Positions 12,899 to 27,800 of a stretch of 64,000 bases of DNA are shown here, piece by piece. Below the pieces are notes generated by a model. That model did not search any database. It was not told the DNA's origin and saw only the letters and a program-made list of their open reading frames with translations. This DNA is from Amyelois transitella (lineage: Eukaryota > Arthropoda > Insecta > Lepidoptera > Pyralidae), in NCBI RefSeq assembly GCF_032362555.1, contig NC_083525.1, positions 2,465,501 to 2,529,500 on the forward strand, written 5' to 3'. The translations under genes and the position numbers were made by a program. The stretch's first letter is position 1. Each line of letters begins with the position of its first letter.

Positions 12899-15800
12899 GT
12901 TTGTAGCGTTTCTTGTACTTGTATAACCACCTACAATCTTACTTACTTCAACTTCAATAAAACTTCTTAACTGACGACAAGTACTTTTCGTTCAAGAGTG
13001 TAGAACCACTACTTGTATAATATTTATTTGCTAATGTTGGTTTGATTATAACAGATTATTCTTAGGGATTCCCCGAACAGTTTTTCTTAGTTTAATAATT
13101 GTTATGTGGTTCAAATTAATCTTAATAATTCTTTGCATTTAGACTTTACTCATGCATAAATTATGCTATCTAATTACGCACGCTTCTTTTTCAAGGCGAC
13201 TGCTTGCATAAATTACAGACTTGGAAATTAATTTGAATAATCATCTAAAAACAATCGGACTAAATCTGACGTATCTTTGACGACAAAGAGATACTTAATC
13301 AGAAAAAGGAATTACCTATTAACTGTTACCTTGGAAACTTTTACATGCATTATGCATTAGTACATTCAGTCAGAAAAGTATCGGGAATGGATTATTTATT
13401 TATGGTTCCAAATTCAAATTTTTGTTTTTTTTGTTGTTGTTAGATTGGCACAACTGTTTTCCATTTTGGCGCGGAGTTTGAGTTGCATCTGTTGTTTACA
13501 TTAAATACAGTGCTATTTTTAGTTATATCATATCTAGTGTGTATTGCTAATTTCATAATGGATAAAAACATCGAACAAAGAGTTTGTCTTAAATTTTGCA
13601 TTGCCAATGGAATATCGTGTTCGGAGTCACTGAAAATGTTACAGAAGGCTTACGGTGAATCGACTTTATCAAAAACTCGTGCTTATGAGTGGTACAAAGC
13701 GTTCAAAAGCGGTCGAGATGTGATGGAAGATTTGCCTCGCTCTGGTAGGCCATCAACGTCTGCAACTGAAGTTAACATCGCAAAAGTGAAGGAAATAGTG
13801 ACTGAAAATCCTCATTCAACTTTGAGAGAGATAGCCACCGAACTTTCTGTATCTCACGAGTCGAGCCGTACCATTTTAACTAATAATTTGGGTATGAAAC
13901 ATGTTGCCGCTCGGCTAGTCCCAAAAGACCTGAATTTTTTTCAAAAACTCAATCGCATGAGAGTCGCTGAGGACATGCTAGAACGAGTCAATTCCGACCC
14001 AACATTCATGAAACGCATTGTTACTGGTGACGAGACGTGGGTTTACGAGTTTGACATGCAAACTAGTCAACAAGCTTCGGAGTGGCGCCTTCCAACTGAA
14101 CCGAAACCGAAAAAACCACGCCAAAGTCGTTCAAAAGTCAAAGTCATGTTGACTGTTTTCTTTGACTATCGCGGTGTTGTGCACTCGGAATTCTTGCCGG
14201 AAGGTCAAACGGTAAATAAGGAATATTATTTGAGTGTTATGCGGCGTTTAAGAGAGCATATCCGACGAAAAAGGCCAGATTTGTGGAAAGAAAATTCTTG
14301 GATTTTGCACCATGATAATGCACCTTCGCACAAGGTCATCATTGTGAACGAATTTTTAACCAAACACTCAACAAATACCATCGAGCAACCACCATATTCA
14401 CCAGATATGGCTCCAGCCGACTTTTTTCTTTTTCCTAAACTCAAATTACCGCTTCACTTACACTTCGTGGCACCCGTTTTCAATCGGTAGAAGACATAAA
14501 AGAGAATTCGCGGCGAGAACTGACCTCAATTCCGGAAACAGCGTTTAAAAAATGTTTTGATGATTGGATTATTCGTTGGCGTAAGTGTATCGTTTCTAAA
14601 GGAGCATATTTTGAAGGTGATAAAATAAATTTGGATGAATAACATACAGTTTGTGTATTATTGATCTTTTCCTGCTACTTTCTTGACAGAGTAGTATAAT
14701 ATTGTCCTGAAATAATTTGAACTTTTTATTATACAGTCGCCTGCAGATAAACATGATTCATACAACACGAAACCATTTATGAGTGGATCCGTTCGGTAGA
14801 TCAGATCGGAATGACTCACCATGTGAGGGCTTTCTCAGCAGGCGACTGTAAGTGCATCTAAGGTCTGTGTTGAAGTAATCAACATCATGGTTGACTGTGG
14901 CAATATACTGTGGCTGGCTCATAATCATGACTCATTACTTATGCATGCATTGTACTGAACCTTACTATATATTAAGAGGGATATAGTCTCATTATGTTTA
15001 TTAATTTACTTTGTACTGTTCCTCTTGTTCATTGAAGAAATGATTATAAAAATTATAACTTTGTACCAGAAATACTTTGGTGTACTTGGAAGATCATTTG
15101 CTTCCAGTAATTTTGTATATTCATTTTTCTTTTATTGTTTTTGTGTTTCAATTGTTATGGAGTTAAATAAATTTTTTTTATAGCCGGAGCTGTAGCAGGA
15201 AATAATCATATCTCAAAAAAGTTAACATTATCCGCGTAGACTTTTTTTGTGTATTTCTTAAAAAAAGAAATATAATTATATAAAGTAATCTGTGTGCGTT
15301 TGATATTATGTTGCTTTTTTATTTTACTATTTCATAATGTATTTCATTGTGACGTTCAACCACTTCACAGCTAACTGTATTATTTTCTAACTGGTGGTAA
15401 GATCAGCTGCGCACTGACACACCACGACCATGTACCGGAAGTCGCCTTTTATTGTAGTCGACAATGTAGATGGACACAACAGAGCGAGACGACGCTATTT
15501 TAATTCACTGCATAATCTCCTATCTCACTTGCAGTTTAATTCAAAACATGAGATATCTCGATCTCAACCGTAGTGATCGGAATGTGAGATAATAGAAATG
15601 TCATATAATCATATTGTATCTGAAACTATAGGAATGATAGCACGCAGTTTTTTGCGCAGTTGATAGGGTAAGCTACTGTTCAAGAAATCTCAAGATTGAG
15701 ATGCAATATTGTCATAATCATCAGTTGTGTTGGCAGACACAGTCACCCTTACTTACCAGTTCTTTAGTCTTAGAATTATTTTGAACACTATGCTCTCGAC

Positions 15801-18800
15801 CCTGAATGAGTCTTTTAGTTGCATCCGGCGGCCTCTTGTCGGGTGAACGACTCGAAACGTCATAGATCATTCATAACATTCTCATTCATAAAAAAGGCAG
15901 GGTGACTTAATGTAAATACAGTTGATGAATTATTGTCGCCCATTGTCGAGATAACAGCTGCTTCTGTGTGGCTGATAGATCTCGTTACAGATTGTTTTTT
16001 TAAATGCACCACTTCCTTTGTATCAACATTTGATATTTAACTATTCCATTTGAATAAATTTTTAAGTTAATTCTTAGCATCACACGGCGGTTAATATTTG
16101 ATTATTAACTACCATGACAAGGAGTCCTGCAAGGTCGTTTTAAATCCTTTAGAAGTAAAAGTAAATTGTTTCTCACAATACTCAAATCAAAAACGGTGCA
16201 TGAGTTGGAACATTTATACGATTCGACATTAACTTTTTCATTGAACTATAAGTGTATGTTGGCCAACAAATGAAACCCATGCGTCGACCTCAAACGACCG
16301 CGATCTATCTCCTACGCATGTCGTATTAGTCATGTGCATGGTGTTATGCAAGAGAGGCAAGCCCCTAATGTATCCGTGGTATCCGCTGTTGAGCAATCTA
16401 TGTAGTTGCGTTCGGCAAGGACGCTGCTTAGTTGATGAAGGAAGTTAGCTGTATTTTCACACACTACTTTGTTAATATCGATCGCAGTATCGTTCCTGTT
16501 CAATTCGTTTATTACACGTTTAAGACTATTTTTATAAAGAGCTACAAATTCATTTAAAGGACATACTGGTTTAGGAATTTCTGTATTAACGCTTCTGAAT
16601 AATTTAAATGATGATTCTGACGTGACGTCATCCTATTTTTCATTAGTCAGGTGCATCTGATTACTCTAGAAATTAAATTTGACCTTGATTTTGATTTCTC
16701 TTAAAAACAATAGATCAAACATGGTCACTTAAAGTTTCACTTTTGTCGTTAAAGTGTTTTAAGAAGTTGAGATTTGTTTTCAAAGTAAAACGCTGTGATG
16801 ACGTGTGCTTTGATGGTGTTTAAACGAATGAATCTAACGCATGAAGCACGCTCGCCTCCTCCGAGCCCCTTCAAAAGCTCGATGGTTTTTATGTTTACTC
16901 ATAGTCCATTCGTCTATGAGGTGAACGACCCATTAACTATTAAGCCACCAATAGATGCACTACGTTTGACTAATGAAATTTTATGATGCGGGTGCTTATT
17001 TTTAACTTGGTCGGTTATCTGTGCCTACACCATTACTGCCACTGCTCCCCACCAATACAGTATGGAAGAATGTTATAATTATGGTGTCGTAGATTATTTC
17101 TTACTGGGAGACCGATGTGTTTAGTTTGTGTTCTGTGGCATTTATAGTGATGATAAAATCTTGTTTTTCCTGTTCAGTTCTCACGTATTCTCGCACATAA
17201 CAAATTGACTGTCGTTTATCACACATAGCTCAGATACTTCTTGAATTATGCAATACAATTTAGTAATCTTTGTGTTTAGATTCAATACTCTCTATATTAA
17301 GGCATTTGTTACTGATTATTTCACTATTACACATGTGACTTTCGCTTTACGTTAATACTATGCAACATTCAGCCAGTTTCACTCGTATTCTTTTGAAATC
17401 GGATTATCATTAATGATATCAATGTTTTTACTAACAGTCATATGCGGACTATCAGATCCGAAAACAACTTAGTGTTGGGCAGTTTCTTTAGAGTTGTTGT
17501 ATTCATGAATGTGGGATCATCCAACTCTGGAAAGAGACTTCGGAAGTGTACAAGGCCGCTTTGGTGTGGTACGCCAAATATGCACGAAACGCTGATATTG
17601 TGGGCCTGTCCTTTTTTGGTGCGATCACGAATACTGTTCAGTGGCCTGCATAGGGTGAATGTGCTGCCAAACGAGCTGTAGGCGTAAAACCCACGCATTA
17701 TAACATTTTAAGTTTCGTTGGCCGAACCAACTTTGTTGTTCCGTTTGACAAAGTTTGTAATACTCGGTATTTTGTAAAGTATTTCATTATTTACACAGTC
17801 AAAGTTCATATATTGATAGTAAACTTATTCTATTTATGAATTTTGAAATTATTTTCGTCTAGACAATCATCCAACAAAAAACTAAAATAATCTAGTTGCA
17901 ACACTAGTTTCACCGGTCTTTCATAAATGCCTAGCAGCAATTGGTTTAAAAATAGAGGAGCCATTGCAAAATGATGGCTGTCCGATAATAAGTGTTCGAA
18001 TAGAGTGATTCATGACCGTGTAGGTAAGTGTAGGTTCCATTGCGCTCGGAATCTCAGGCCGCGACACCGTATTACATCATTACTCAGGAATGTTACCAAT
18101 TATAGCTTATGTAGACTGGAGTTTATTGCCTCCGTTTATATGTTTTAATAGTATACTAGTAAACCCATGTTGTGTTAACATTTTTCTGAATACGTCACGC
18201 GATTCATTTAGTATTATTTTGACTTCAGAAGTGCTGTTGGGAGTGTTCGGATTTTTTTGATGATACTGTTTGTTTACTTGTTTATGTACACTTATTGATA
18301 ATTGACATTGGGCAATCATTCCTTGTGTCTCAAGTGTATATTTTATGACCTTATTTTTTTAAATTTTGGTACACACGTGATGGTGATATAAGAATTTAGT
18401 CTTCACGTTTGATTTATCATTCTGATATGCTTCAAGGTAAAATTCAAGTCAATTAGGTAACTAATGTGTTAGGCAACTGAAAGTATATAAATGAAAATAT
18501 TATCACTTTTTATTTATGTCCGTTGTTATCTCCACCCACCATTCGTTTATTATGCTCATTATATTCATGTCAAAATTATATATTCATATCTACAGCATGA
18601 TTTTGTTCTTATTCTTCAGTTGCTTCGAATGAACCTTGAGCTTATTGATGCGTTAGTAATTATATTAATTTAGCGGGGTAGGCAGAGCCTTCAAAAGACT
18701 GAAAGGCTACGTTCAGCTGTCTGGCTTAATGATACAATTGAGATTTAAATACAGGTGACAGGTTGCTAGCCCATCGCCTATAAAAAATCCCAAGTATGAA

Positions 18801-21800
18801 AGCATATCCTTAAGTCCCCTTTCACGACATCCATGGGAAAGAGTTTGAGTGGTGGTGTACCACACGGCACAACCGTTCACACATATCTGTTACAGTTCAC
18901 ACATGAGAATAATTTTTCTTGATGAGTGTAATGTTTTTAAGGCAATTTATACGATCCGTCATTACTTGTACCACACTAACAAAACAATGTACCTAATGAG
19001 TGTTATCGAAGAATTTTAAGTGTTTTACGACATCTCTGATAGTAAAGAAACAATTAAACATAAGTACTCTCGTTATGTCAGAGTGCTAGCTATACTTTCA
19101 TGGTTTTAAAAGTATCTATATGTCTTAAAAGTTATGCCTGCATGACTGTGAATAAAAATCATAGAAGTTTGTCAGTTTGAATAGAAATCAACAGTGTCTA
19201 AGTTGGCTACAGAGTGACACGTAGATATAAAACAAACTGGCTATTAAAGAGAAAAAATATCGCAGTTTTTGACAGTCAACCGCACATCAACCTACCCAAA
19301 TCCTCTTCAATTTTGCCTCTATTACGGCGTCGCAGTTTTCTATGCAAGGTTACTTGATGTGTGGATTTAAATATTTTAGGTACCTATTGATAGGTACTTC
19401 ATTGATTTTCAATAATTAAAAAAAAAATGTTTGTGTCTTCATTTAGGTATATACATAAAAAAAAGACAATACAGACGACGAAAAAGCCCTTTGCTCTGCT
19501 TCAACGACTTTCACTGCTCCTCCTTAGCAACTATTGCCTTAGTACTTACTTTCACATACAAATTAACAAAATACAATGTAAACGGTAGGGAAGCAAATTA
19601 TTTCAATTGGTTCCGTACGTAACATAAATAAAACGCGCCTTTCTCCCGGCGGGGTAGGCAGAGACTACATCTTCCAATTGCCACGATTTCTGCATACTTC
19701 TTTCGTTTCATCTACATTCATAAGTTCATAACGTAAGTCATAATGAAAAGAAACTTGAGTAATAGTTTTAATAAAAGTAGTAATCTTTTCGTTGTATGTA
19801 TCCTTCAGCGTAGAGGAATTAATTATATTGCAATTGCATTTAATATAAAATACCTACAATAGGTAAACGGCGTTTTTAATTGTTTGAAATTGTGTAGGCC
19901 GAATTTATGTGTCTCTCATTCAATTAAACATTTCATCACCGATTTCTTCAAAGCAATTTGCTTGACAAGTGAGCAATTTACTTACCACTTGTCCATTCGC
20001 ACATGGCCAGCAACACAAACATTGCTTCACCTTAGTGTCACCACCTTCTCTCGTTGCATCAATAGGCACTGTGTTATCATGCTTTCCCAGTACTCCATGT
20101 AACGAGCCGTGAAGTTTATGCAAACAACTATAAAAACGTTTGTTTAATGGCCCCGCTGATGCCCAAGCGTTTAACTTGTTGCAAAACGTTGCGTGCCCGT
20201 TTATTGTCTGAACGACGTGAACGGTCGCCGACAAATTGTTTTTGTTTGGTTTCACTCGACCGCCAAATCGAAGTGTATTTTTTTCTGAGTTTACTATGAA
20301 TTTCGGTATTACTATTTTGAATTATTTTGTCCGGGAACCTTTTGTCGATAAAATAAAGAATTTACCCAAATCATACTGTTTTTGAAAAAGCTTATCAAAC
20401 GAACTAAAAAGGAAGAAAATGTACGGTCAGTGGCAGATAACAAATGTGACGAGTTTTTCCCCATATGAGGGGTAAGTTTTATGTCCAGGGCACATACATA
20501 CATACATACGGTCACGCCTATATCCCTTGCGGGGTAGACAGAGCTAGTCGCCTTTTACGACGTCCATGGGAAAGAGATGGAGTGGTCCTATTCTTTTTTG
20601 TATTGGTGCCGGGAACCATACGGCACTCGAGGGCACATATGTGGACTATACATGTGATTGAACAAAAGAAAATACACAAGATCCTTACATATATTATGAA
20701 CACTAATTTCAAACACAAATCGCAAACCAAAACATACGCTGTCAGATATAGATAGATCGTAAGTAATGTCAAATAATTGACCTCTACGTCACATGCCAAC
20801 ACAATATGATGGACGATTAGCGCTAACCACAAATAACTGACTATATGTTATTAATGCGCATTATAACAAAATAAATTCGGCCCACTAATTAATCGCAAGC
20901 TGCTACACGCAAGAGCGCTGTCGGATTTGGAAACTAGAGGGAAATAACTGAACGTTTGAAAAATGAAATTTTTAACCTCCTTCTTTTTTATAGTCACGTT
21001 AAATGCCAGTATTCCAGAACTAATGAAATTTCAATTGTTTGTCGGACAACGGATGCCTGACGTTCAAAGAATTAATTAGAAATAATACATACATACATAC
21101 TTAAAATGACGACTATATCCCTTGCGGGGTAGACAGACCCAACAGTCTTGAAAATAGTGTTTTGCCACGTTCAGCTTCTTGGCTTAATGAATAGAATTGA
21201 GATTCAAATAATGACAGGTTGCTAGCTCATCGCCTAAAAGAAGCATTCAAAGTTTCTTTCAAATCATTTAACTGATTTCCTGTCAACAAAATATAACATA
21301 AGTACTAATAATTGATATGTTCATTGAACAAAGACAAAACATGTTAAAAAGAAATAAAATATATGGTCATAACCTGTACAAATCGTAATTGCATCGTGTG
21401 AAGATACCCTCAGCAGCGCTACGGCCGTGTACGGAATGCCTGAACGCATCATATTGTACGCAACAGCATACTAACTACGTGCAAGGTCGCTTTCTCAACA
21501 GTGGGAACTGTGGAATGCGACTCGACCTGTCGCGTGTACCGCAGGCAGTACTCGTGAACTGAATGCAGAGAGAGAATTTCAAGAATAGAAATAAAAATAT
21601 GGAGAACTTTCAATTGGCAAATGTTTGGCAAAAAGTGTACTCGTATTTGCTTGAAACTGGTTTTGCTCAGCTCTGCTTTGCTTTGACAGTGCCGTATGGT
21701 TCCCGGCACCAATACAAAAAAGAATAGGACCGCTCTATCTTTCCCATGGATGTCGTAAAAGGCGACTAAGCGATAGGCTTACAAACTTGGGATTCCTTTT

Positions 21801-24800
21801 TTAGGCAATGGTCTAGCAACCTGTCACTATTTGAATCTCAATTCTATATATTAAGCGAAATAGCTGAACGTGGCCATTCAGTCTTTTCAAGACTGTCGGC
21901 TCTGTCTACCCTGCAAGGGATATAGATAGACGTGACCATATGTATGAATGTACATATGTGGTTTTGCTCGAGGCTTGTTTCTTTTAGGTTCCTGTAAAAT
22001 TATTTTTAGTGTAATATAAATCTGTGTAAGTTTTATGATAATTGCAAATGTTTGTTAAGTTATACTTGGTTGTTTTGTACGAGTACGGGACTAGCCATAG
22101 AAACTTTTTCACAACAACATAGTTGCGTAACTGAGTTGCCATGGCGGCCGAAAGGTAATAATTAATCAATAATTCATCTTGGTGAAATTAATAAATGGTG
22201 AACAAAAATTTCACGGTTCACTTGTTTTTTAACTGGTTACGTCATGTTATGTTTGTCACAAAATAGGACAAATGTTTAAATTAAAAACCTGTTGTTGACC
22301 AAATATACTGGTGTATAAATATCACACTAAGAATATCTACCAGTTGATGTCATAAACAGGAAACACGTACGATAACGTATTTGACGGAAAATTTAACTAA
22401 TCTTTAAGCCAATAGGCGAAGGAGAAAGCTGTTTCTCTCTCTAGTACCTATTTCAATCAACTTAGACTCCTTATCGAAATGTTCCAATAGTCTGCAATTG
22501 AATAATTAGGAAGACAAACGTGTTCTTTAGTTGTGTTATCCTGGTATCTAGTGATGTGTAAGATCACTTTAGTTGTAATGATGTATGTAAATGCATCTCA
22601 AGGGACATGTACTGATATTGGATGCCTTTTGAAAGTTTTGTGCGGCTGGAAAGTAAATATTTCGGTGTTAATTAATTTTATTTTTCTTTGTTTTTTCAAG
22701 AAAATTTTTGATGATTTTCTTGAAGTCATATACTGTTTAATAACAATTTTACGAATATCACAATGCCTTTCTTATAAGTGGAATTTGCTGGTTGAACCTA
22801 ACAATTGTTTTTTATTCGAAACAAATATTTATCTCAGAAATTCAGTCAGCAACAACTGTTAATTTTTTTTTTCAAAATATCGAACTTTTTACTTTCGTAA
22901 TTTTCGTAACACTAAAGTTAATTAAAAAAAAAATTAACTTAGTCCTTTTTGTCAGCAGGTGACGGCATCTACATCAAGCGAGATGGGTGATCGGGGCCGC
23001 TACCGCGCACCGCCGCAACCCGAACCCCCGCCGCACAGGGTGCGCGCCGCCGACTTGTTCCCCAAGGGCCGTATGCATTGCGACGAGCCCGGACTGGAGA
23101 TCAGCTTCACGCCCATTTGTGGGGAGTTCGTTAAGGTATGTATTGAGACTTCGAGAATTTTTTTTCTCTGGTTTTGTGAAAGGACTGCTCGTTTTGTTGT
23201 GGATGTTGTGAAGCGAGATAATCCCAGGCAAAGGGAGCCACTGGGAACACGCAAAGATGAGAGAGGAAGTGACTAAAGATGAGAGAGAGAGACAAATACC
23301 GTTTACGGCTACAGGTTACCTTAGAAACCTCAATAATTACATGGATAGAACCATTAACTACGACTAATACTCGTACTAACCTTAGGGACACTCATGTACG
23401 AAGTTCTCCCAGTGCTAGCTAACAAGCAAACAGCTAAAATTTTAGCCAAGAAAACGTGATAATGAGACACCTCGTTTGATTTGGTATTAAATCTTTTATC
23501 CTCACCTTTAATGATTATATCATTACGATTCTTATTTTCCTTCTAATGGTTGAACACATGATCTTGAATGAGGATAAATTCACAATGCTTTTGTATTGTG
23601 AGACATAAAACATGAATCCAATACTCATAAAGCTCAAACAATGCATTGGTGATAAAAATATGATGACCAGACTGAAAGAAACTTTACGGCATTATAAAAC
23701 TAGATGAAATTGCTTAAAATAGAGCAGTGTTCGTCGTTATAATAAACATACCTCTCTTTCTTGGGACTATTTTGGGCCTTTCTTGGAACACAATTGCTTG
23801 ATTAATCTCTCTCTTTCTCTCTCTACTAATAGTAATCATTTTGGAAATCCTTTTAGCAGTGATTAACCCCAAGCTGCAGACATTGTGTTAGTCTGAAAGA
23901 TTACTTGAAGTAAAGATTTGTTCTAATTATTCTTACCATAAAATTCAATTCCATTTAGCTCGATTAAATGTATTTCCGTCAAAACCGGTTGAATTACGTT
24001 CCTGCTTTCTATTGCTTTAGTACATACTTCTCCTCATCTTAAGACAAAGGGTTCTAAAGAAGGCTCACGTGCATGACAATGCGTTAGTATAAGTAATTTA
24101 GCAGAACAGACGTAATAGATAAGCTGGCATGCGGTAGTCTATAGGCCATCGGGTCATATGCATCGGGTTGAACGAACTGTGTAGACGTAGGACGTGTAGT
24201 AGGACGCGTAGATAAATTATACTACCACATACCTACTGGCATTGCATTAGCTCATTTTATGGTTTGTTAATTAATAAATTAACAGTGTCTTAACGACTAT
24301 CCCACTCCCGGATCGTGATCCCTGAAAGGATGATTAAAATATCAGCCATGGCATTCCTTTATTTCCATTACAATATACATTAACCATCATCAACAGATTG
24401 GCTATTTTAATATAAATTTTATCAAGTCTACATACTTTCTAAGCTCACAATCTTCTCATCTTCATTATCTAAAAAGTGATTTTATCAACAGTTGATCGGG
24501 CGCACAGTAGATGGCGGTACCATAGCAATCTCAAACTACCGACTGCACATCCAGCCGCGTCGCAGTAACGGACCTGGCGCGTCGGTGCCACTCCGGCTCA
24601 TAGATGCAATGGAGATCCGGGACCTGGTGCACTTGATCGTGCTCTGCAAACACGGAAGGCAGCTCAAGTAAGAGCTCTATGGCATTTATGGTATCCTAGT
24701 ACTTGATAGTGCCGTGTGGTTCCCGGCACCAATAAAAAAAAAGAATAGGACCACTCCATCTCGTTCCCATGGATGTCGTAAAAGGCGACTAAGGGATAGG

Positions 24801-27800
24801 CTTATAAACTTGGGATTCTTCTTTTAGGCGATGGGCTAGCAACCCGTCACTATTTGAATCACAATTCTATCATTAAGCCAAGCAGTCTTTTCAAGACTGT
24901 TGGCTCTGTCTACCCCGTAAGGGATAAAGACGTGATCATATGTAGTACTTGATATTCTGGATCCGGCTATAAAAACAACCACACGCAAACACGTACCCTT
25001 GCTACTCAGTGTTGAATTCAGCTGATGCCTTATTCACAAGGCTCATATCACAAACAAATTGGCGTTTACTTGCTAATTTGATTAATTTAAACTCGCACTT
25101 ACCCTTTTAGTGCACTTGGCCGTGCTCTGCAAACACGGGAGCCAGCTAAATAAGAGCTCTTTGTAACTTATAGCATCCTAGTACTTGGTGTTGAGTGCAC
25201 CAGTGGAGCTTTTCACTAATGTTCTTCCTCTTAATCCTGGTTACACCCTCACCACTCTGGAGAGGTAGAGATTCCTAAGCAATATTTATTTTTCCTTTAT
25301 AAAAGTTTTAAAATTATGGATTTTATTTAATTTAGAATGAGAACAGGCTCAACTGACATGGTGTTTAAATAACATTGTCATATGATATACAACCGGTGTA
25401 GATGTTGTTTTAAGTTTCACACGTTAATATTTCCTTTTCGCGGCTCGCCAATTCACCGGAATGTTTGCCAGTCATGTAATATTTTGACAAACATTATAAA
25501 ATGACCATAAATTGTCCTTTAGTGGATTATATTTTTAGTGGTGTATGCTATGATGGTCTCTCCTCAAACAAGTTATGTTGACCTACGAGGGTGGTTTGAA
25601 AAATTCTCGGCCCGTCTAAGAAAACAAAGATAAATAAACAAAAAAATATTTTTATTTTTCTACATAATCCCCTCTTGTCTCAATACACTTATTTAATTTA
25701 TATTCTAGCGCTTCTATGCCACTCTTATAGGCCGATTCTTCCAACTCGTCGAAAAAACGTTCCGCCTCAGCTATGACCTCTTCATTTGTGGAAAATTTCT
25801 TTCCAGCCAGGTGTTTTTTCAAATTAGGGAACAGATAATAGTCTGATGGTGCTAAATCCGGTGAATAATGGTGATGGATCAATACTACAAAACGAAGTTC
25901 ATGGAGTTTAGCCATTGCAACAACTGACTTGTGCACTGGTGCATTATCCTGATGAAAAAGGATTTTTTTTTTCGCCAATCCCGGGCGTTTTTCACGGATT
26001 TTTTCTGTTAATTTATCCAACAGGTTAGCATAGTATGGGCCTGTAATAGTTTGTCCTTTCGGAAGGTAGTCAATAAAAATTATTCCCCTGTAATCCCAAA
26101 ACACGGATGCCAGAACTTTTCCTGCAGACTTTATCGCCTTGGTCTTCTTTGGAGGCGGAGAACCTCTATGTTTCCACTGTTTTGTTTGTTCTTTTGTTTC
26201 AGGAATATAATGATGTATCCCAGTTTCATCGGTGGTAACAAATCTTCTCAAAATATCGGCGGTATTTGACCTAAACAAGGCCAGAATCTCACTTGAAATT
26301 TTAACTCTGTTGAGTGTTTGTTCGGCGGTCAGCAAACGCGGCACCCATTTTGCCGAAACCTTTTTCATTCCAAGTTCATTGGTTAAAATATTAAATACCC
26401 GCTCGGTTGAGATCCCTATAGTGTCACTTATCTCTCGCACTTTTAATCTGCGGTCGTCTAAAACCATTTATGGATTTTATCGATCATTTCTGGCGTGGTG
26501 GACGTTGAAGGCCTTCCGCTCCTAGGGTCATCTTCGACGCTTTCTCTGCCTTGTTTAAATAAAGCTACCCACTTTTTTATCGTCGAATACGAAGGCGCAG
26601 ATTCACCTAAAGTGTTATCCATGTCTTCCTTAATTTGGCTAGGTGTCATATTTTTTTGACAAAATATTTAATCACGGCTCTTACTTCGGTTTTTTCCATT
26701 TTTCCAGTAGAGAGTCAGATTAGCTCAAACAAAAAATCGTAAAAAAATAATCACACAACCTATCACAATGAAATTTAACACAAGTGTATATAAAGAATCA
26801 ATCTATCGAATGAGTATATTCTTATTTTTTTTCTACCCTCAAATCTAGGTTAGGCCGAGAACTTTTCAAACCACCCTCGTATATCCTATTTTTAAACTGC
26901 CGCAAACACGTCACTTTTACAACACCCTTGTAAAATGGGGCCTATAGCTGAAAAATAATATTTTGAAAATTTTCCTAAAAGCCTGACATATTTATGATTG
27001 TTAGCATTATAACTCCAGGTCTACATACCTACATAAAAAATTATCATTATCAATGAGAATCCTTTTAATAAGATCTTTACGCCTGTGCCCCACAGGGGTA
27101 GGCAGAGACTATGATTTCATTTTCATATTCAAATTTATCAATATTAATAAGAATATTTTTTTTAACTAGTCTACACATTTCCACTAATCTAACAACTAAT
27201 CCATACATTTTAAAATAAATTTCATCACATAATAAAAATTCTAAGGTAGTAGAGAGTCTTATTTGCAAAATATAAAAAAAAGAAGTCTGTCACGCATGTC
27301 AAGCTCACATAGCGCCCCCTAGCAGAATAAATGCCAAACAACGTCGACAAGTTTAAATGCATCCTTTATTAGCGGGGCCTCAATATTTGGATAACGCGTT
27401 ACGCTTTCCGATAACAGTTGTCATAAGAATGAGGTCATTGTCTGATAGCACACTTAGCAACAGCAATAAGAAAGGCGAACAAAAATTTTCCTTAAAAACA
27501 TTACGAATGTTATGCCACCTGGGTGTGTATGACCGAGTTAAATGTTGTTTTCGATATGTTTTTGTTTTTAATTTAATCGCGACCTAGTGACCAAGGATGT
27601 GTCATTCAGAACATAAGTTTAAATTTTGCTAGTGTTTTGTTTCCTTGTTTTGAATTTAATAAATTGATAACAGGGCATTGCCATTAAACTAGAGTAAGGA
27701 GCGATGACGGCTGCACATGGCTTGCGCTTCATTACTTTGTGCGTACAACACTATTTTATAAGATTTTCGATTTCCCGAAATGTCATGCGACTGAAGCTTT

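Noticed and set aside
17438..17698. Two opposite ORFs of 79-86 aa
   Set aside because: Both strands open over the same bases; no family motif; most likely chance or an old repeat.
19920..20255. 111-aa minus-strand ORF with moderately good composition
   Set aside because: No recognisable motif, no matching splice partners, lies inside MTMR intron 1; not enough to call.
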